Assembly (NCBI GenBank): GCA_904063045.1
Contig: CAJFCJ010000006.1
Coordinates: 682,001 to 746,000 of the forward strand
DNA length: 64,000 nucleotides
Direction of reading: 5' to 3'
Origin: Dimorphilus gyrociliatus
Taxonomy: Eukaryota > Annelida > Polychaeta > Dinophilidae
The position numbers and the translations under genes are program-made. Shown here piece by piece: positions 35,775-53,349 of this stretch (position 1 is the first letter of the stretch; each line of letters opens with the position of its first letter). The notes beneath the pieces were generated by a model, which was given only the letters and a program-made list of their open reading frames with translations, was not told where the DNA came from and made no database searches.

Positions 35775-37365
35775 CTAATTACAAGTCATTGTTCTTTCAA
35801 CAATTGTTATTCGAAATTCTTTCCCAGTGAGGAATTTGTCAGATACTTTGTCATATACTTCACAAGTATATTTTCCACCTGGAATCTTTTCAACTTTTCT
35901 TAGAACAAACACTTTTTCTATTGCTCCTTCTATGACATTCACATATTGATAAGAATATACCCTTTCGTATGATTCTAGATCTTTTTTGCCTTCAATTCTT
36001 GATACTTTCAACCTTGCTTCAGGATAACCGAAAACTTTACACCTAAAACAAGTTGGCGTTGTTCGTGTTAGGCATACTCGAAGACTGGAGTTTGATGATT
36101 CGCAAGGTTCAATATAAATTTTAGGTACATCGTGTTTGAAAAATATGGCATTAATCGTTTTGTCTTGATCGCTTCTTTTCATTATAGCAGATAGGGAAAA
36201 TAAATTATTATTTATTTTCCTAAACATTTTACTTAGGTTGTAAGTAGAAAAACCAAATTTAATTTTCTGATATGCTCCATAAGTTTTCATACGCCCATCA
36301 TCCTCATTCACCTTAACTTTGTATTGGGAAAGACCAGATTGTCTATTAGATCTCGGTGCTTCATAGTTGGGATACTCTTCATGGGATATTGTATAAAACT
36401 CGTCTATAAAAGGGTTAGCATCGCTATCTAACACAACAGTAAAGTCTAATTTTAAAAGATTGTTACTAAAACTAATAGCAGTTCTTTCAGCTTTCAGCCA
36501 ATAAACGCTATCTAACTCTTCAAATTTGATAGGTTGATGGAGTTGTACGGTAGTGTATATCAAGTAAGATATGGCATATGGGTGAAGAAATGAGAAAACT
36601 GTGCAAAATGAGTATTCTCTTTGCTTAGGCAATTTGTGAATTTTCAAAGTTTGTACGTGCACATTTCCAGCTGATAAGCTATTTAATTGAATATTCTTAT
36701 CTCCTGTAGGAAGTTTTAACAGATCGATATAGCAATACAAAAAAATATATGTACTATAATATTACAAGGGAATAAAATGTATTATTAAGTGATTAAGTTT
36801 ATAGTACACTTTGAAATCTAGTACAAGATCTATAATTAAAAAAATTTTTTTTCGTTCAACCTTACGATGACGATTCAGTACTTAAACTTTTAATATGGAC
36901 TTTCTATCTCGCTGAAAGATTTATTGCTTATTGCTCAATGTTCTTTTCGACATGTAGTTATTTTTTGATTCCTTAGGAACAAAAGTTACCCCCTTCTTAC
37001 CTATAATCGGAAGTAGTTTATCAATCGGTGAATAGGGAGTGTTTCTAGCTAAAGTTGAAAAATGCCACATTATAGAAGGCTTTGAAGAACACCTAAAAGC
37101 CAGAGTAACAGTAGCTGTTCTTCCAGGTACAAAGGTAGATAACCTTCTTCTCATTGGAGCAAAGATTGGAATATCGCTACTCCTCTTGCTCCATTCGGGC
37201 TGATATTTTCACAGAAAGAATTTTAAAGAGTTCAATATTTACAATTAACAACTTTTATAACTATAGAAACAAATAAAATAAAAATTTTACCATCGCCATA
37301 TCGATAAATACTTCCGACGATAAAGCAAATCGGAAAAGCGCAACCACAATGTGTATCCGCCGCAT
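35775..37365 (-). CDS. Secreted immunoglobulin-domain protein
   Basis: Exons 37291-37365, 37001-37199 and 35775-36703 join in phase. I chose MRRIHIVVALFRFALSS because it makes a good signal peptide; an in-frame ATG at 37443 would extend the start. Exon 2 and the start of exon 3 form an Ig-like domain (LAFRCSSKPSIMWHF ... QREYSFCTVF). The protein ends in a second Ig domain (CFRCKVFGYPEARLKV ... KIPGGKYTCEVYD). The middle region shows no motif I recognise. No membrane helix is seen, and the protein ends VERTMTCN. It is probably a secreted recognition or guidance protein of about 400 residues. Confidence 0.72.
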
Positions 37366-38782
37366 TAATCTGTTAGAGACTGAAAAAACCTTTTCTCGAT
37401 CGTATGTTTGCCCCAGTCGCTTAAATAATGGATATTTATTCATCACAATAGCGGCTCTATAAACATTCGATCTATTTTTTTGAGTTGTTTCACATTTTAA
37501 TAGAATTTTGATGTTTTTCTATTTATTCAATCACTTGTTTTTTTGATTCGTTGACGTAACTTTCCTGATTGAAACAATATGATCAATAATAAGAGAAACT
37601 ATACTGTCAATAATTAAATTTGTATCATTTAGTTAAGAAATTCATTATTCTCTATTCTATTCAATTTCGTTCCAAAAAAACAATTTTACTTAAATTTCCG
37701 TTTCTAATTAGAGAGTGTGCTATTCTTTTTATTAGCCTGTTAGAGTTATAACTACTGGGGTCGTTTAATTAATTAAAGTTATTCTTGCGAGGAACGCGGA
37801 ACAGTGCTGTTAGAAGCCAATAATGAAATATTTACATAATTCCACAATATGCAAACATTAAAAAAAACGCTGAATGAGTTTGTTTTATGTGCGAATTTTA
37901 GCGGTTAGTCGAAAAAGCTATATAACTATAATTTATAAAGTGTCGAATTGATATCGTTATTAATATTTTATATTAGTGCTCAAAATATGACTAGTTGCAA
38001 ATGTGGAAAGAGAATTAAATAGCAGTCTATAATGTCGAACATTGACTATAGTATACCCAATTTATACTGTATATATACTGTATGTTATATATGTATACAT
38101 TTATTTATATTATTCTATGGGTATTTTGTTCCTAAGTAAGAAAATATCAATATATTCACAAAATATTTCTTTCATGAACACATTTTAACACATTCTCTCT
38201 TGATCAGAGTATTTAGCTGTTAAAAATCTCTTATATTGAAGTTACCGAACATTTCCTTTAGTGGTCTATAAACTTGATGAAAATATAGCATGTTGTAGAA
38301 GTAGAGTTGTATCTTCTCATCCATTTTAAATGGTACTCTTTTATAGCTTATTATTTGTGAAGAAGAATAGACTAAACTTACAACAGTTAGATCTAACTCA
38401 ACCGAATAGGGTGGATTGAAAGTTATTCAAAACATAATGAGGAGTTGCTCAAAAGATATTAGAAATATTTTGAAACGCGAATAATAATAAACGGAAATAG
38501 TCTACGACAGAGTATTAGAAAACGAGAAGGATGGGATTATGTGAATCACAGTAGTCTTTTTGATAAAGCTTACTGAAAAAATAATTGTTCCTAGATATCA
38601 AATATGAGATTCACTCGATTTTCGAAAAATAATATCAGTAAAACTTGATAAAAGGTTATAAAAATCTTGTAATCTGTTATGTCACATCAGCTAAATGTAT
38701 ATATATATATATTAGATATTGTATTAGTATGTTGCCAGATTCAAAATTTGACAGACTGCAGAAAAACTACCTGACACTAAAA
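37366..38782. other. Intergenic region
   Basis: About 1.4 kb between two divergently transcribed genes. It contains AT-rich simple sequence around 38068-38110 (repeated TATACTGTA units) and an alternating TA run at 38697-38712. No exon or RNA gene recognised apart from a possible upstream start at 37443 for the Ig gene. Confidence 0.5.
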
Positions 38783-39826
38783 ATGTTAAAGCTGATCAAA
38801 TATCTTGTTCTCATAATTGTATTTGAAATCTTACTCTTAGTGGAGTCGCAAAAGATGAATGATCCTATACAAGGTATTTTACATTCTCTTTTTACTAATC
38901 TGGCGGTTCTGTGTTACATAGTACAAAAAATGATATTGATAGCCCTACTTTAATTTGCGTGATGGTGCATTTGAATTCATTAATCTTATTCCCCAGATTA
39001 CGCCAAACCTGATTGTAGGCGAAGTAGCTTAGTTTTAGTTGTTTTTTGCCAATTTACAGCTTGTAACAAAGATACATGATGCATAAATTTAAGTGTGAGG
39101 CTTTCAAAAACTATTAGATTTTTTAACCCAAAATCATGATCAAACTGAAAAAAGTAAAGTGGGAATTCTTTCAGAATCCTTTGAAAATATGTTTATTAGA
39201 TCTGAAAGAATAAAAGCAAAATTCGTGAGAAGTGGATTGATGCTATCGTTGACTCAGTCTTGTATCTTTTTTATTACTTAATCACGAAAAGCACCTCATC
39301 TGCATTGTTGCTACAACAGAATAATAGATACAATCATTTTATGCTACTTAAAAATCTAAACTTTAAAATATTACTTGTAATAAAAAATATTCTAATGATT
39401 TATTAGGGTTTTCAAAAACTTTGACACTCCTTTTGAAAATAATTGGTGAATTTAATATTTGACATTTATATACTTAAACCTTTAAACTCTCTCTCACCCA
39501 TTACTAATTGAAATTTTTCGGATAAATCATTTATAGGATCAATATTCGAAAGAGCAGAGTCGGATTGTTATAAAGTGATTCGTTAATTATAAGCAATTGT
39601 TTGTTTATCAGGTTTCTTGCAATATGAATTCTTCGACGAGGAGAACGACGGTAGTGGAATTGACACTTCAACAGCCTTAAGCCCAACAGAATCAAGTTCT
39701 GGTTTAAGTGGTGGAGCGATTGCTGGAATTGCTGTGGGATCGGTTGCCGCTGTTGGTGCAGTCGGAGGAATAGGAGGCTATTTTTGGTATAAGATAAAGA
39801 AAAACAATGTTACTCCTCTAATATAA
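38783..39826 (+). CDS. Tiny type I membrane protein with glycine-zipper helix
   Basis: Exons 38783-38873 and 39612-39826, separated by a 738-bp intron that is long for this window, join in phase. The product of about 101 residues starts with a signal peptide (LIKYLVLIIVFEILLLVES). An acidic ectodomain of about 45 residues follows (FFDEENDGSGIDTS, TESSSGLSGG), then a Gly/Ala/Val-rich membrane helix (GAIAGIAVGSVAAVGAVGG) and a basic tail YKIKKNNVTPLI. The small-residue pattern favours tight helix dimerisation. No homologue is recognised. The last residues TPLI could be a weak PDZ ligand. Confidence 0.62.
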
Positions 39827-40186
39827 GCTTTCAGCTATACTTTATACAAAATCGAAGAACATCTCAAGTATTCATTGAATGCATATTTATTGATAACAAA
39901 AATTTAGATAACTTTAAAGTACAATTAAAATTTCATTATTGAAATAATGTAATTTTATATTGAGCAGTTCAGTTTCGCTCACATTTCTTTCTTTATATAA
40001 TCAATTTCTCGTTCATATTCAATTTTTTTACGAGATAATAGTCGTTAACTATTTCTATTTGTCAATGTGAATAGTTACTACTCTTCAGATACGTTGTAGT
40101 ATCATTAATGATAAGATGGATTTTCATATAATCAGTATAATCAGGTCACTAAAACAGAGTACAGCATTTAAGTTTAGGGTTATATA
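39827..40186. other. Convergent intergenic region
   Basis: AT-rich 3' sequence shared by the small membrane protein gene and ADAP. Nothing specific seen. Confidence 0.5.
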
Positions 40187-41493
40187 TCAAGCAAACGCTC
40201 CTATTTTTTTATTCAAAGCCGACATCCAGCTTTCTCTTTCTTCCTGATAGCATAAAATATCACACTTAAGTTATAGTCAAAACATATTTAGAAATTTAAA
40301 AACTTGCTTTATTTGTTAAACTGAATCGAAATTCCTTTTTATTTGCTTTAAGAGTAAAACTAAGTTGATCTTCATGTCGGAAAAGAGTAATTGGGTTAGT
40401 CTTGTCAGCACCAACCAAATGTATCTCACTTTTTGGAAAAGCTGATAGCCTGTCCTCAAAATAAAGAAGACTTTTGTGATCTAAAACTAACCAGTAATAT
40501 ATTGAATATGTTTCATCAACTGTTTTTATTTTAGCATATCCCTCTTTGTAGAAATTCATAATCATTCTGTTCAACAATTGCGCCTCTGATTCGAAAGTGA
40601 AAATGAGTTCTGCCCTCTCAAACTTCAAGCGTCTAATCATATTATACCATTCCATCAGATCTTCACCCTTACTAGAATAAACAAATATATTTCTCCAAGT
40701 GTTATGCATTCTAAAAAATAGTTGCATTCCATTAGGGTGGTTAATTTTTTCCGGGCACAAGACTACTTTTAATTTATCATCTTCCAAGTGAATTGAAAAT
40801 TTTTTGTTCTATTTTAAAATATATTTTTTACTTCAAGAAATTAGTTGCAGAAATGTTAAATACTTACATCTTTCTGTTTAAAGTATGAAAGAGTCGAGGA
40901 TGATGCTTCAAGAACAAAAGTTTTTGGTTTAAAGTCTTTAAACGATTTTCGTTTTTTCAATAAGATTCCTTTCTTGTTTGGAGATTTAAAGTCGGAGTTT
41001 AATTGAAAACCTAGGCTAAACTCTCGGCGATAATATTTAGCTAGAATCCATTGTTCTTTTTGCACTCTGAAACAATTTAGCAAATTCGTAAATAAGAGGA
41101 TAGGTAACGATATTAATGTACAAATGTTAACTAACAACGGTGAATTTTTTTTGGGTCTCTCGTAATAAACTGGGACAAATTTTTCGAATTGCTCATGTGC
41201 TTTAACGTTTCCATTGTTTTTTAAGAAATTAAATTCCGTGCTATTGAATGAGCAATCGTCAATTTTCTGAATATTTGGTAGAATATCATCGAATCGCTTA
41301 TGAATGTCTGCACAAGCCGGGCAAATAAAAACTCCAAATGTCAATGAGCAATGCGTTTTTATTCCAGCTACAGGTATTTTTATAATCAATTATTCATATA
41401 TTTATTAATTTTATCACCTGTATCACCACAATCAGCGCAGTTTATATTACAGGGGAGAAATGTTAACTCCTTCACTTTTTTTCTAAAATTCAT
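40187..41493 (-). CDS. ADAP1: ArfGAP with dual PH domains (ADAP/centaurin-alpha), altered GAP site
   Basis: Exons run from ATG at 41493 (MNFRKKVKELTFLPCN). The ArfGAP zinc finger keeps its four cysteines (CADC ... FICPAC), but 18 residues separate the pairs instead of the usual 16. The usual HRNF is HKRF, so the catalytic arginine is lysine. The remainder matches ADAP: NGNVKAHEQFEKFVPVYYER, KEQWILAKYYRREFSLGF. PH1 starts NKKGILLKKRKSFKDF; PH2 runs from GYAKIKTVDETYSIYYWLVL to RFSLTNK. The last exon is 40187-40243 (EERESWMSALNKKIGAFA). It joins in frame only through a GC-AG intron (40244-40307, AAA|GCAAGT). ADAP proteins bind PIP3 and inositol phosphates at membranes. Confidence 0.88.
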
Positions 41494-41877
41494 TTTCTTT
41501 CTAGGCGGGATTGGATAAGAAATAAATATTTAGGCTGTATAAAAAGCTATGAAAGCTTCCTACTCTGATGACTGAGAATCATATTGAAAAGAATTTCAAA
41601 TAATGGCCGATCAATCTTAAAGTTTAAATAGAGAATGCAGTAACCAGCGCATTTTAGTTATTTTTTCTGAAGCATGACTTTCTGTAGAAAAATTTATATT
41701 TTTATTTAATAAACCCGTTTATTAAATGAGAAATATGACAAAATAATAAAATTAAAACATAAAATCATAAATTGAAATAGTCCAATTCAAACTATTACTA
41801 TCTGCTAAACTTAATAATGCATTAATATTTCAGAGAATCAAGAATTTTGAGTTATAACTGTTCTTGAGTTGTAAGAT
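41494..41877. other. Intergenic region between ADAP and TMEM127
   Basis: 384 bases upstream of ADAP and downstream of TMEM127 (both on the minus strand). AT-rich, nothing recognised; an ADAP promoter is expected here. Confidence 0.5.
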
Positions 41878-42954
41878 CTATGGTTCATATGGCGGTGGAC
41901 TCTCATACGGTGGTGGTTGTACATCCGAAAAAATTGGTGGACCCAACTCATTTTCAAAAATTCTTCTTGGTGTTCGATAGAACTTTCTTAAATATAAAAT
42001 ATTTGCTGCTGTGGAAAAAATAGAACATCCTCCAGCGGCTGAGATGAGATAAAAGGAAATATCAAATCGTATCTGGTAAAAATTTAATACTAGTTAATTG
42101 AGGTCCACAATTATAAGAACTATTTTGATTAACAAACCATCACTTGGTTTCCTCCACTACTTTTAAGATTTCTTTGAAATTTATGAAGACTTTCCGCTAC
42201 ATGATAGCAAAGTCCACATATAACAACTATTGTTACAGCTGAGAGGATATGTAACACTTTTAGTATGTTTCATATAATATTAAAATTATAGATATTTTTG
42301 AAAAGAATATTTTGCATATTTCTCAACTAACCTGAGAATATACTAAACATCCCATTTCTGCGAGCAAACCTGAAACCCTTATCAGCTGGGCTTATCAAAT
42401 CAAGAGAAAATTGTATCAAACTAAACAGGAATGCTAAAATGCATAAAGTCAATATGGCCTTCATAGCTTTGACTATTGGTTTAGTTACGCAGTTAATTAA
42501 TAGTTCTGAATTTCGATTGCCATATCTGTAAATTGTCGATATTTCTTTGTTATAAGGCTTCAAAAATGATCCATCATAAAAAAATTGCTGAGCACCAAGA
42601 TGCAATAGCTCTTTATGATCGAAGTATTTACATTCTCCTCCAGTTATGTGAAACCAGTTCGGTTCAGCTATAGCTGCGCAGAGAACTACCATTGTTAGCA
42701 TGCTAAATATTGCTGTAAAACACTTGCATTGATTACAATTTTATTTTAGCTTGGATTTTATTGTAGATACCTGCACCAAAGTTTCTTTCCTTTTGTTTAC
42801 ATGTGCAGAATCCCCTAAAAAGTCTTGAAAAAAAATTTGTTCGCTGCCTCTCAACTGAGAAAAGATTTCGCTCCTGAGAAAAGTGAGTGGGGTGTAGAAT
42901 AGGAACATCCGAATCAGAGTCTTCATGATAAACCAGTAGATCTGTATCCGACAT
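41878..42954 (-). CDS. TMEM127: TMEM127 membrane protein
   Basis: Four exons from ATG at 42954 (MSDTDLLVYHEDSDSD) to TAG at 41878. Membrane and loop segments match TMEM127: VVLCAAIAEPNWFHITGG, a long helix (AILTLCILAFLFSLIQFSLD), RRNGMFSIFS, VTIVVICGLCYHVAES, and the very conserved DISFYLISAAGGCSIFSTAA. The C-terminus has tandem PPxY motifs (QPPPYESPPPYEP), which recruit NEDD4-type ubiquitin ligases. In vertebrates TMEM127 is an endosomal/lysosomal four-pass protein that restrains mTORC1 and controls RET trafficking. The acidic N-terminus here is longer than and unlike the human Gly/Arg-rich one. Confidence 0.9.
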
Positions 42955-49229
<6,275 letters not shown>

Positions 49230-49536
49230 ACCTTTACACATATATGTTTATTGAATTGTGCTTTTTTTATTGAAATTGTTTTTTGAATTGTTTCCAAGTT
49301 TTTTCTACTACAATAATAAAGTTTTCTTAAACTTCATATAAAAAAATACAATTTTTTTCTTAAAAAGAATTGAAAATTCCGCCAACTAAAATATAGAAAA
49401 TATTAGGTGAATTTAACCATAAAATAAAAGTAATCTTTTATTGTTAAATATATTGAATATTTCATAACGCTTTGCCAAAAGACGAAGTTAGTTATAGAGC
49501 TTCACTCCTAGCAGTATATAGATATACCTAAAAGAA
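49230..49536. other. Intergenic region between ULK4 and MRPL35
   Basis: 307 AT-rich bases; AATAAAG near 49315 may be the ULK4 polyadenylation signal. The MRPL35 promoter must lie here. Confidence 0.45.
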
Positions 49537-50186
49537 ATGGCGGCGTCCATATGGAAATGCTTTTCTGGTATTTTTCAAAGATGTTCACCTCAGTCATTAT
49601 TAATTGCACTTATTTTATATTTGTCAGGTTTTAAGAATATATTAGGAACAACATCATCAATTTTTCAACGTGCGTCTTTTAGTTCTTCTATTTTGGGCAA
49701 TTTCTCCAATAACTTCTCGTTGTTGTAGGTTAAACCATTAAATTTTATTAACTTACTAAGAACTTGGTATTGTCATACAGAAACTCACAAGCCATAAGAA
49801 ATTGTTTACCCGCTCCAGTTCAATTAGAACAAAAGCGATTTCGTAATGGTCCTCGATATATTATTAATCATCTTGGGAAGACCACCAATGCCGATGATGT
49901 AACGGATCGCTTCTACCGATTAAACAATGGAATGTGGATAAGAGCAAGAGCTGGAAGGTATCGATATTTATGGAGAAGGAGGACAAAAAGAAAATTACGA
50001 TTGCTTGAGCATGTTTTCTTAACTAGAGGTCAATGCTGGAAATTAGATAAAATGGTTACCACTAAATATAAAAGAAAGAAGTATTATCCAGACGATCCAT
50101 ACGAATATTATCATAAAGATCATCTTATAAGAGGACGACAATACTTTAAACCTCCTTTTTTACCTCTGAATTTAGAAAATAAGTAA
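49537..50186 (+). CDS. MRPL35: Mitochondrial ribosomal protein bL35m
   Basis: Two exons from ATG at 49537 (overlapping ATGGCGGC) to TAA at 50184. The N-terminal exon is hydrophobic and Ser/Phe-rich, consistent with a mitochondrial presequence. The mature region contains the bL35m pattern: DVTDRFYRLNNGMWIRARAG, RYLWRRRTKRKLRLLEHVFL and KLDKMVTTKYKRKKYYPDDP, ending NLENK. The intron is best read with a GTTGTA donor right after TCG TT, giving SL-NSQAIRNC. It is a large mitoribosomal subunit protein. Its 3' end faces TAF9 with 175 bp between stops. Confidence 0.93.
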
Positions 50187-50361
50187 TTTTTGTTTGAAAA
50201 ATAAAAATACGAAGGCTATCTTTAATTGCTTTTGGTGTGTACTCATTTGTTCAAATAATTGCCACAAAAATAATTCTTTAAGAAAGCATTAAAATTTGCT
50301 ATTTATTAATAATATATTATATAAAAGCTATGGAACAAAGCAGTTTTTGGCATGAATCTAT

Positions 50362-50992
50362 TTAACTTTTTGATGAACTAGGAACAAGCCGAATGGTTGA
50401 AACGTTCGAGTTATTATTTCCTCGTTGCATGACAGATAGAGAGCCAGGAGGGACGATCCTTTGCAATGTAGGCTGGACCATTCGAACTTTCTTTTCACTT
50501 TTCAATTTAAAATTTGGTGCTGTCAGACAAAATCTGTCTGGAGGCAATTTCAATCCTGTGTATGCTTTTATAACCGGTAGCGGTTGACTATTTTTCTGTT
50601 TAGCTACAGTCAATAGGAGCTGCAGGAAAACGATAATTTTTACAAAAGTTTAAAAATTAAAAGAATAATATACATCACGCGGCGGGGGTTGAGAAAAACT
50701 ATAATCCATTCGAGTTTGAACAGCTAACTTTACATCTTCAGTATCAATCGTCTTTTTTCCGGCATGGTTAGAAAAAGCCTTGGCGTCATCTAAGACATCG
50801 CTGACGTATTCTAAATTTCAATTTTCAAAATTACTATTATTAAGCCGAATACAAAAGTATAAACTTACTGTAAGAGAATTCTAGCATTATATTCACCAAT
50901 CTCGGTTCATAATCTTTAACACCCATTTCTTGTAGGATCGCCTGCATGACGAGGGCATCTCTCGGCAAGTCTTTCTTCACATTTGACGCCAT
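50362..50992 (-). CDS. TAF9: TAF9, TFIID/SAGA histone-fold subunit
   Basis: Three exons from ATG at 50992 ([20 protein letters not shown]) to TAA at 50362. The histone fold is clear ([60 protein letters not shown]). The conserved TAF9 region follows ([34 protein letters not shown]). The Ser/Thr-rich C-terminus is much shorter than in human TAF9, and the human acidic end is absent. TAF9 pairs with TAF6 in TFIID and with TAF6L in SAGA. It is head-to-head with USP1. Confidence 0.95.
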
Positions 50993-51322
50993 AATCCTAT
51001 ATATTTTTCAAAGCGTCACTTCAGGCTGTCTGCAATAAATTCCACATTCAGCCAGTCAAAAGGATCAAAAATAGTTCCTGTTTTAAGGACAGAGTCCAGT
51101 TTCGGCCTTCAACAGCTATCTGATTAATTTCTGCTATGTAAGAGATTAGGATTATATCCAATTAAATTAATGAATTTTGAAAATTAACATGAATATTAAT
51201 AAAGTGGGAATGTTTAAAAATTTTTTTATGGAAAGTTACTTATATCGAGCGATAATATAAGGTTATAGTTAACAATTTTGAAATTTTTTAAGGCACGAAA
51301 TAAAATAACAACAAAATATAAT
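50993..51322. promoter_or_regulatory. Divergent TAF9/USP1 promoter region
   Basis: A 330-bp head-to-head spacer. No gene; no element could be named with confidence. Confidence 0.35.
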
Positions 51323-53139
51323 ATGGAAACGGATACCAATGTGTCGAAAATTCTCACCCGAAGATCTAGGAGAAATACTGGGAAATGTGTTAATTATTTT
51401 CCTTATGAAAAAGACTCGGGGACTCAAAAAGACAAAGTATTATCTCCTCCAGCGAAAAAACGTAAACACAAAAAGTCTGCTAATAATCAAAAGGACAATT
51501 ATGGCGTATCAGAGAATTCCGTTGTGAATAATAATAATACTATTGATACTGATGTACGAATAGCTACACTTTTAAATCATGGTTTGTATACTCAAATTTT
51601 AAGCCAAATTGAGTTGATCTAATGAAGATCAATTGATACTTATTTTGATTGTGGCTAACTTTTCAGGTCACACGTGCTACGCTAATTGTGTTTTACAAGT
51701 TCTTAGATATACTCCTTTGTTCGTGAAGTATGCAAGAAAATTATGGACCAAAATTACAATTGTTTGTTATGAGCTAACTAAGCAGGGATTGCTGGTATAA
51801 GATCAAGTAGTAATTATTGTAAAATAATGGTTTATTATGTTATTCAGGCCAATGATGTTTCTCTAAAACCCTGGGTCTTTCTTAAACATTTGATAAATTT
51901 TATCGAGGAGATGATTCAAACTGAAGAAGAATCAAGTCCTGACTGTTCTTCTCACTACGACTCTCGAGGGGAAAGAAAAAGGTCCCATCCTTTAGTTTGC
52001 TGTCCTCATGTTTTATTTAGCATAACCAGGTTCGATATAAAATTTTTTGAAGCAAAATTACAATATTTTCTATCTCAGCCAACTATTTCCCGGCTTTGCT
52101 GAAATAAATACTGATCAAGATGCACGCGAATTCCTTGATTTTACACTCGAAAGGTTTCAAGAATCTCATGAAATATTACAAAGTCTTTTACTTCACGATG
52201 GTCCAAATCGAAGGCAGAATATACAAGATTCATTACAAAATCACATTCATCGAGTTACTTTTTCGGAAGAAGCCATAACAGAAAACGACAAGGACCCATG
52301 CTTTCATTGTAAGATGCCTCGAAATAACATGACAGAACTAGTCAAATCCACTTTGATGAACTTTGGAAAAGAGGTATCTGATGATTTCAAGACAGAAAAT
52401 ATTGCAGACATTCGCAAAAGATTTGAAATTCGAAAGTGTGAAGATTGGGTTTGCGATTCATGTCATAATACAATAAAACGACCTACTACGATTTTCGAAC
52501 TATCGATAATTTTCCCACCTGATGACTCGGATGTCAAGTCTCTTAGCTTGAATGATATTATTAAACGAAGTTCAGATAACCAAGAATTGGAAAGTTTAGC
52601 CCAAAAGTGGCTGTTAGGTAGGGCAAGATCAAAAAGGGAAAAAGTAGATGATTATAATTGTGGCAAATGTGGAAGCAAAAATATGTGGCGTAATGATAGA
52701 TACGTTTCTCTTCCACCCATCCTTGTGGTCTATCTTACAAGATTCAAGCAAAATGATAAAGGTGATTGGGTCAAAATAAGAAAGTTGAGGCCTACACCTT
52801 TCAGACTGCCTTGTCTTTTGGATTCTTGTGGAGCGTGCACGGATCCACTTCACATGTAAATTTCAAATTTGACAATCATTATTAGTTACTTTATTTCTTT
52901 CCTCTAGATATGAACTATATGCTGTAATTATTCATACTGGTGACAGCATTGATAGTGGTCATTTTACTGCAGTTGTAGATGCAACCTTATCCCCCCATGC
53001 GCATCGAGATGGATGGCTAAAACTTGACGACATGAAAGTAGAAGTAAAAGAAGTCGATAAATTCATTAATAGTGATCTCTCTGGGCGATTTTCAAAGACC
53101 CCTTACATGCTCTTCTATAGGCGATTGGGAGATTGTTAA
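51323..53139 (+). CDS. USP1: Ubiquitin-specific protease, USP1-like
   Basis: Five or so exons from ATG at 51323 (METDTNVSKILTRRSRRN) to TAA at 53137. After a basic N-terminus (PPAKKRKHKKSANNQ) comes the Cys box, GHTCYANCVLQVL (usually GNTCY), formed across a splice junction. Then DQDAREFLDFTLERFQ, a zinc-binding CxxC pair typical of USPs (CDSCHN, CGKCGS) and VVYLTRFKQN. The His box is DSGHFTAVV. The end, WLKLDDMKVEVKEVDKFINS ... TPYMLFYRRL, is closest to USP1. USP1 with UAF1 deubiquitinates PCNA and FANCD2. The catalytic Cys and His are present. The protein is clearly shorter than human USP1 because insertions are missing. Confidence 0.85.
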
Positions 53140-53349
53140 GGTTGAAGAGTGCTATATAATAAAAATCAACCCGTATCTGATACACGAATATCTTCAAAGT
53201 TCGTAAACGGTTGTGTTTCATAAAGTTAATCATAGCTCTTCTCATAATTTAGAGTATAAACAACATTTTGTATGAATACATAATCAAAATATATACAAAG
53301 TGTTCACTAAAAAAATGTTCATTAAAAAGTTCTAATCATAAAATTACAA

